A stretch of DNA of 7,419 bases, from contig JACQPZ010000126.1 in NCBI GenBank assembly GCA_016207265.1, forward strand, positions 1 through 7,419, in the 5' to 3' direction. This stretch comes from Candidatus Latescibacterota bacterium. Lineage in GTDB: Bacteria; Eisenbacteria; RBG-16-71-46; SZUA-252. The notes below the pieces were generated by a model that was given only the letters and a program-made list of their open reading frames with translations, was not told where the DNA came from and searched no databases. The position numbers and the translations under genes were made by a program. Of this stretch, positions 6,268-7,419 are shown piece after piece (position 1 is the first letter of the stretch; each line of letters opens with the position of its first letter).

Positions 6268-6964
6268 CCGTCCCCTTCACCTGGCCGGCATAGACGAGTG
6301 CGATCCCGCCGCCCAGCGACCGCGTGCGGACCTCCCCGATCCGGCGGGTCTCACGCATCATCGCCAGGAACCGCTCACCCGAGGGGAATTCGGTCGAGGT
6401 GCGGTGGAGATATTCATACGCATCCCGTTTCCCGGTCACCCACCCGCCGACCCGGGGCAGCACCCGCCTGCTGTAGAAGCGATAGAGCGGCCCGAAGAGC
6501 GGCCCGCCGGGCTGCCCGAACTCGAGCACGACGACCGTTCCGCCGGGACGCACGACGCGCGCCATCTCGCCCAGGCCCCGAATCGGATCGTCCACGTTCC
6601 GGATTCCGAACGCGATCGACGTGACGTCAAACGTGTGATCGGCATACGGGAGATTCAAGGCGTCGGCCTCCTCGAATCGCGTCGGAAGCGCCTTGCGCAT
6701 CCCCTTCTCGCGCGCGAGGACGAGCATCTCGGCGCAGAAGTCCGTTCCGATGACGAGGCCGCCCGGCCCCACCGCGCGCTGGAACTCGAACGCCAGATCG
6801 CCCGTGCCGGTCGCGCAATCGAGCACACGGTCTCCCGGCTTGGCGCCGCTCATCCGCACGGCGGCCTTCCTCCACCCGTGGTGGAGCCCCAGCGATAGGA
6901 CCTGATTGCCTCGATCGTATCGTCGCGCGATCGAGGCGAACATCGCGCGGACCTGCGTGTTCAC
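6263..6964 (-). CDS. menG: MenG/UbiE-type demethylmenaquinone methyltransferase
   Basis: The product has 233 residues and is a class I SAM-dependent methyltransferase that adds the ring methyl group to demethylmenaquinone. VRAMFASIARRYDRGNQVLSLG (5-26) is the usual UbiE/MenG N-terminus. SAM motif I is VLDCATGTGDLA (47-58), and the acidic residue after the second strand is Asp75. The family signatures FGIRNVDD (119-126), RPGGTVVVLEF (139-149) and DAYEYLHRTSTEFP (181-194) are all present. I chose the GTG at 6964-6962 because it gives exactly the B. subtilis MenG length and a normal N-terminus. An ATG eight codons in is less likely. The frame could be read upstream to 7120, but that part is low-complexity and would cross the ispG start. 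No ubiquinone genes are seen, so MenG is preferred to UbiE. The stop is the first of five in-frame TGA codons made by the repeats. Confidence 0.93.
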   Translation of the reverse strand: MNTQVRAMFASIARRYDRGNQVLSLGLHHGWRKAAVRMSGAKPGDRVLDCATGTGDLAFEFQRAVGPGGLVIGTDFCAEMLVLAREKGMRKALPTRFEEADALNLPYADHTFDVTSIAFGIRNVDDPIRGLGEMARVVRPGGTVVVLEFGQPGGPLFGPLYRFYSRRVLPRVGGWVTGKRDAYEYLHRTSTEFPSGERFLAMMRETRRIGEVRTRSLGGGIALVYAGQVKGTA

Positions 6965-6970
6965 CCGCCG

Positions 6971-6976
6971 AGGATA
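6971..6976 (-). promoter_or_regulatory. Candidate -10 element of menG
   Basis: On the minus strand TATCCT ends 6 nt before the menG GTG. It fits the TANNNT pattern of leaderless promoters, and there is no convincing Shine-Dalgarno sequence. No good -35 box sits at the proper distance, so this is tentative. Confidence 0.3.
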
Positions 6977-7059
6977 CTCGATCCGCGGCCCTCCCCGCGA
7001 CGTCGATCGGCCCCACCCACGCCCGGCCGCCTCCGCGCTTCCGACCGCCGCGACGCCAT

Positions 7060-7088
7060 TTGACCCTCCAGCCCCCCGCGCGTAGACT
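7060..7088 (+). promoter_or_regulatory. Sigma-70-like promoter of ispG, probably leaderless
   Basis: TTGACC (7060-7065) and TAGACT (7083-7088) are separated by 17 bp, the optimal spacing. They match the -35 consensus at five of six and the -10 consensus at four of six positions, including TANNNT. Seven bases separate the -10 box from the ATG at 7096, so transcription would begin at or next to the A of the start codon. No Shine-Dalgarno sequence precedes that ATG, which fits a leaderless message. Confidence 0.55.
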
Positions 7089-7095
7089 GGTTTGC

Positions 7096-7419
7096 ATGAC
7101 CGCCGACTCGCCTCGATCAATGGCCGCCCCCGAGCCTTTCCGCCGCCCCTCGTCTTCCGTGCGGATCGGCGCCGTCACGATCGGAGGCGGACGGCCCGTC
7201 GCGATCCAGTCCATGACGAACACCGATACCGCCGACCCCTCGTCCACGGCGGCGCAGGTGATCGCGCTCGCCCAGGCGGGCTCCGAGCTGGTGCGTGTGA
7301 CCGTGAACACTCCGGAGGCAGCGAAGGCCGTTCCCGAGATCGCGCGCCGCGTCCGCGCGGCGGGCGTGAACGCTCCCCTGATCGGCGATTTCCACTTCAG
7401 CGGCCACATCCTCCTGACC
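7096..7419 (+). CDS. ispG: IspG (GcpE), HMBPP synthase, N-terminal part (3' end outside window)
   Basis: These are the first 108 residues of 4-hydroxy-3-methylbut-2-enyl-diphosphate synthase, an iron-sulfur enzyme. It reduces methylerythritol cyclodiphosphate to HMBPP in the MEP isoprenoid pathway. VRIGAVTIGGGRPVAIQSMTNTDT (22-45) is the diagnostic N-terminal block. LAQAGSELVRVTVNTPEAAKAVPEI (58-82) and LIGDFHFSGHILL (95-107) follow, belonging to the TIM-barrel domain. The GDFHF-GH-LL form is one of two common variants; the other is ADIHFDYRIAL-like. The cysteines that bind the [4Fe-4S] cluster are C-terminal and not in the window. The start is ATG 7096, which a well-spaced promoter places at the transcription start. 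ATG 7120 is in frame and also possible, since the first 20 residues are not conserved. It is divergent from menG and shares a 131-nt intergenic region. Its product feeds side-chain synthesis for MenA. Confidence 0.93.
   Translation, partial: MTADSPRSMAAPEPFRRPSSSVRIGAVTIGGGRPVAIQSMTNTDTADPSSTAAQVIALAQAGSELVRVTVNTPEAAKAVPEIARRVRAAGVNAPLIGDFHFSGHILLT

Noticed and set aside
5845..6624. 259-codon plus-strand frame over the thioesterase, the repeats and menG.
   Set aside because: It is antisense to two genes with clear motifs, and its middle is only the translated tandem repeat (repeated Pro/Leu/Thr/Arg).
6263..7120. A longer 285-residue menG starting at 7120.
   Set aside because: The extra 52 residues are low-complexity, would overlap the ispG start, and are absent from MenG proteins. 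GTG 6964 gives the family length.

Overview
The window is GC-rich, densely packed bacterial chromosome holding most of a classical (Men-type, o-succinylbenzoate route) menaquinone biosynthesis locus. It also holds the start of ispG, a gene of the MEP isoprenoid pathway. I could not fix the taxon from the sequence. The strong G/C bias at third codon positions, the GTG and ATG starts with 4-nt stop/start overlaps, and a probable leaderless promoter suggest an uncultured, high-GC, menaquinone-using bacterium. A Eisenbacteria- or Gemmatimonadota-like lineage is only a guess.

Layout. On the plus strand, from the left edge, lie the 3' third of menD (1-523), menH (520-1377), menB (1394-2224), menA (2229-3128), menC (3125-4240) and menE (4237-5796). 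They read as one operon: every junction is a 4-nt overlap or a gap of at most 16 nt. On the minus strand, running toward them, is a two-gene unit: a MenC-pathway methyltransferase menG (6964 down to 6263), then a hotdog thioesterase (6171 down to 5737). The thioesterase overlaps the 3' end of menE by 60 bp. An 18-bp tandem repeat fills the 91 nt between menG and the thioesterase. A 131-nt divergent intergenic region (6965-7095) separates menG from ispG, which begins at 7096 on the plus strand and runs off the right edge.

How the genes work together. MenD joins isochorismate and 2-oxoglutarate to give SEPHCHC. MenH removes pyruvate to give SHCHC. MenC dehydrates SHCHC to o-succinylbenzoate, and MenE activates this to OSB-CoA. 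MenB closes the naphthoate ring to give DHNA-CoA. The thioesterase probably releases DHNA. MenA prenylates DHNA in the membrane, and MenG methylates demethylmenaquinone to menaquinone. IspG, next door, makes HMBPP for the polyprenyl side chain that MenA uses. Only isochorismate synthase (MenF) is not seen; it may lie upstream of menD, outside the window.

I found no undescribed system. The features most worth a second look are small-scale: the 18-bp repeat with a possible translation-bridging mini-ORF, the apparently leaderless ispG promoter, the convergent menE/thioesterase overlap, and low-complexity stretches in MenE.
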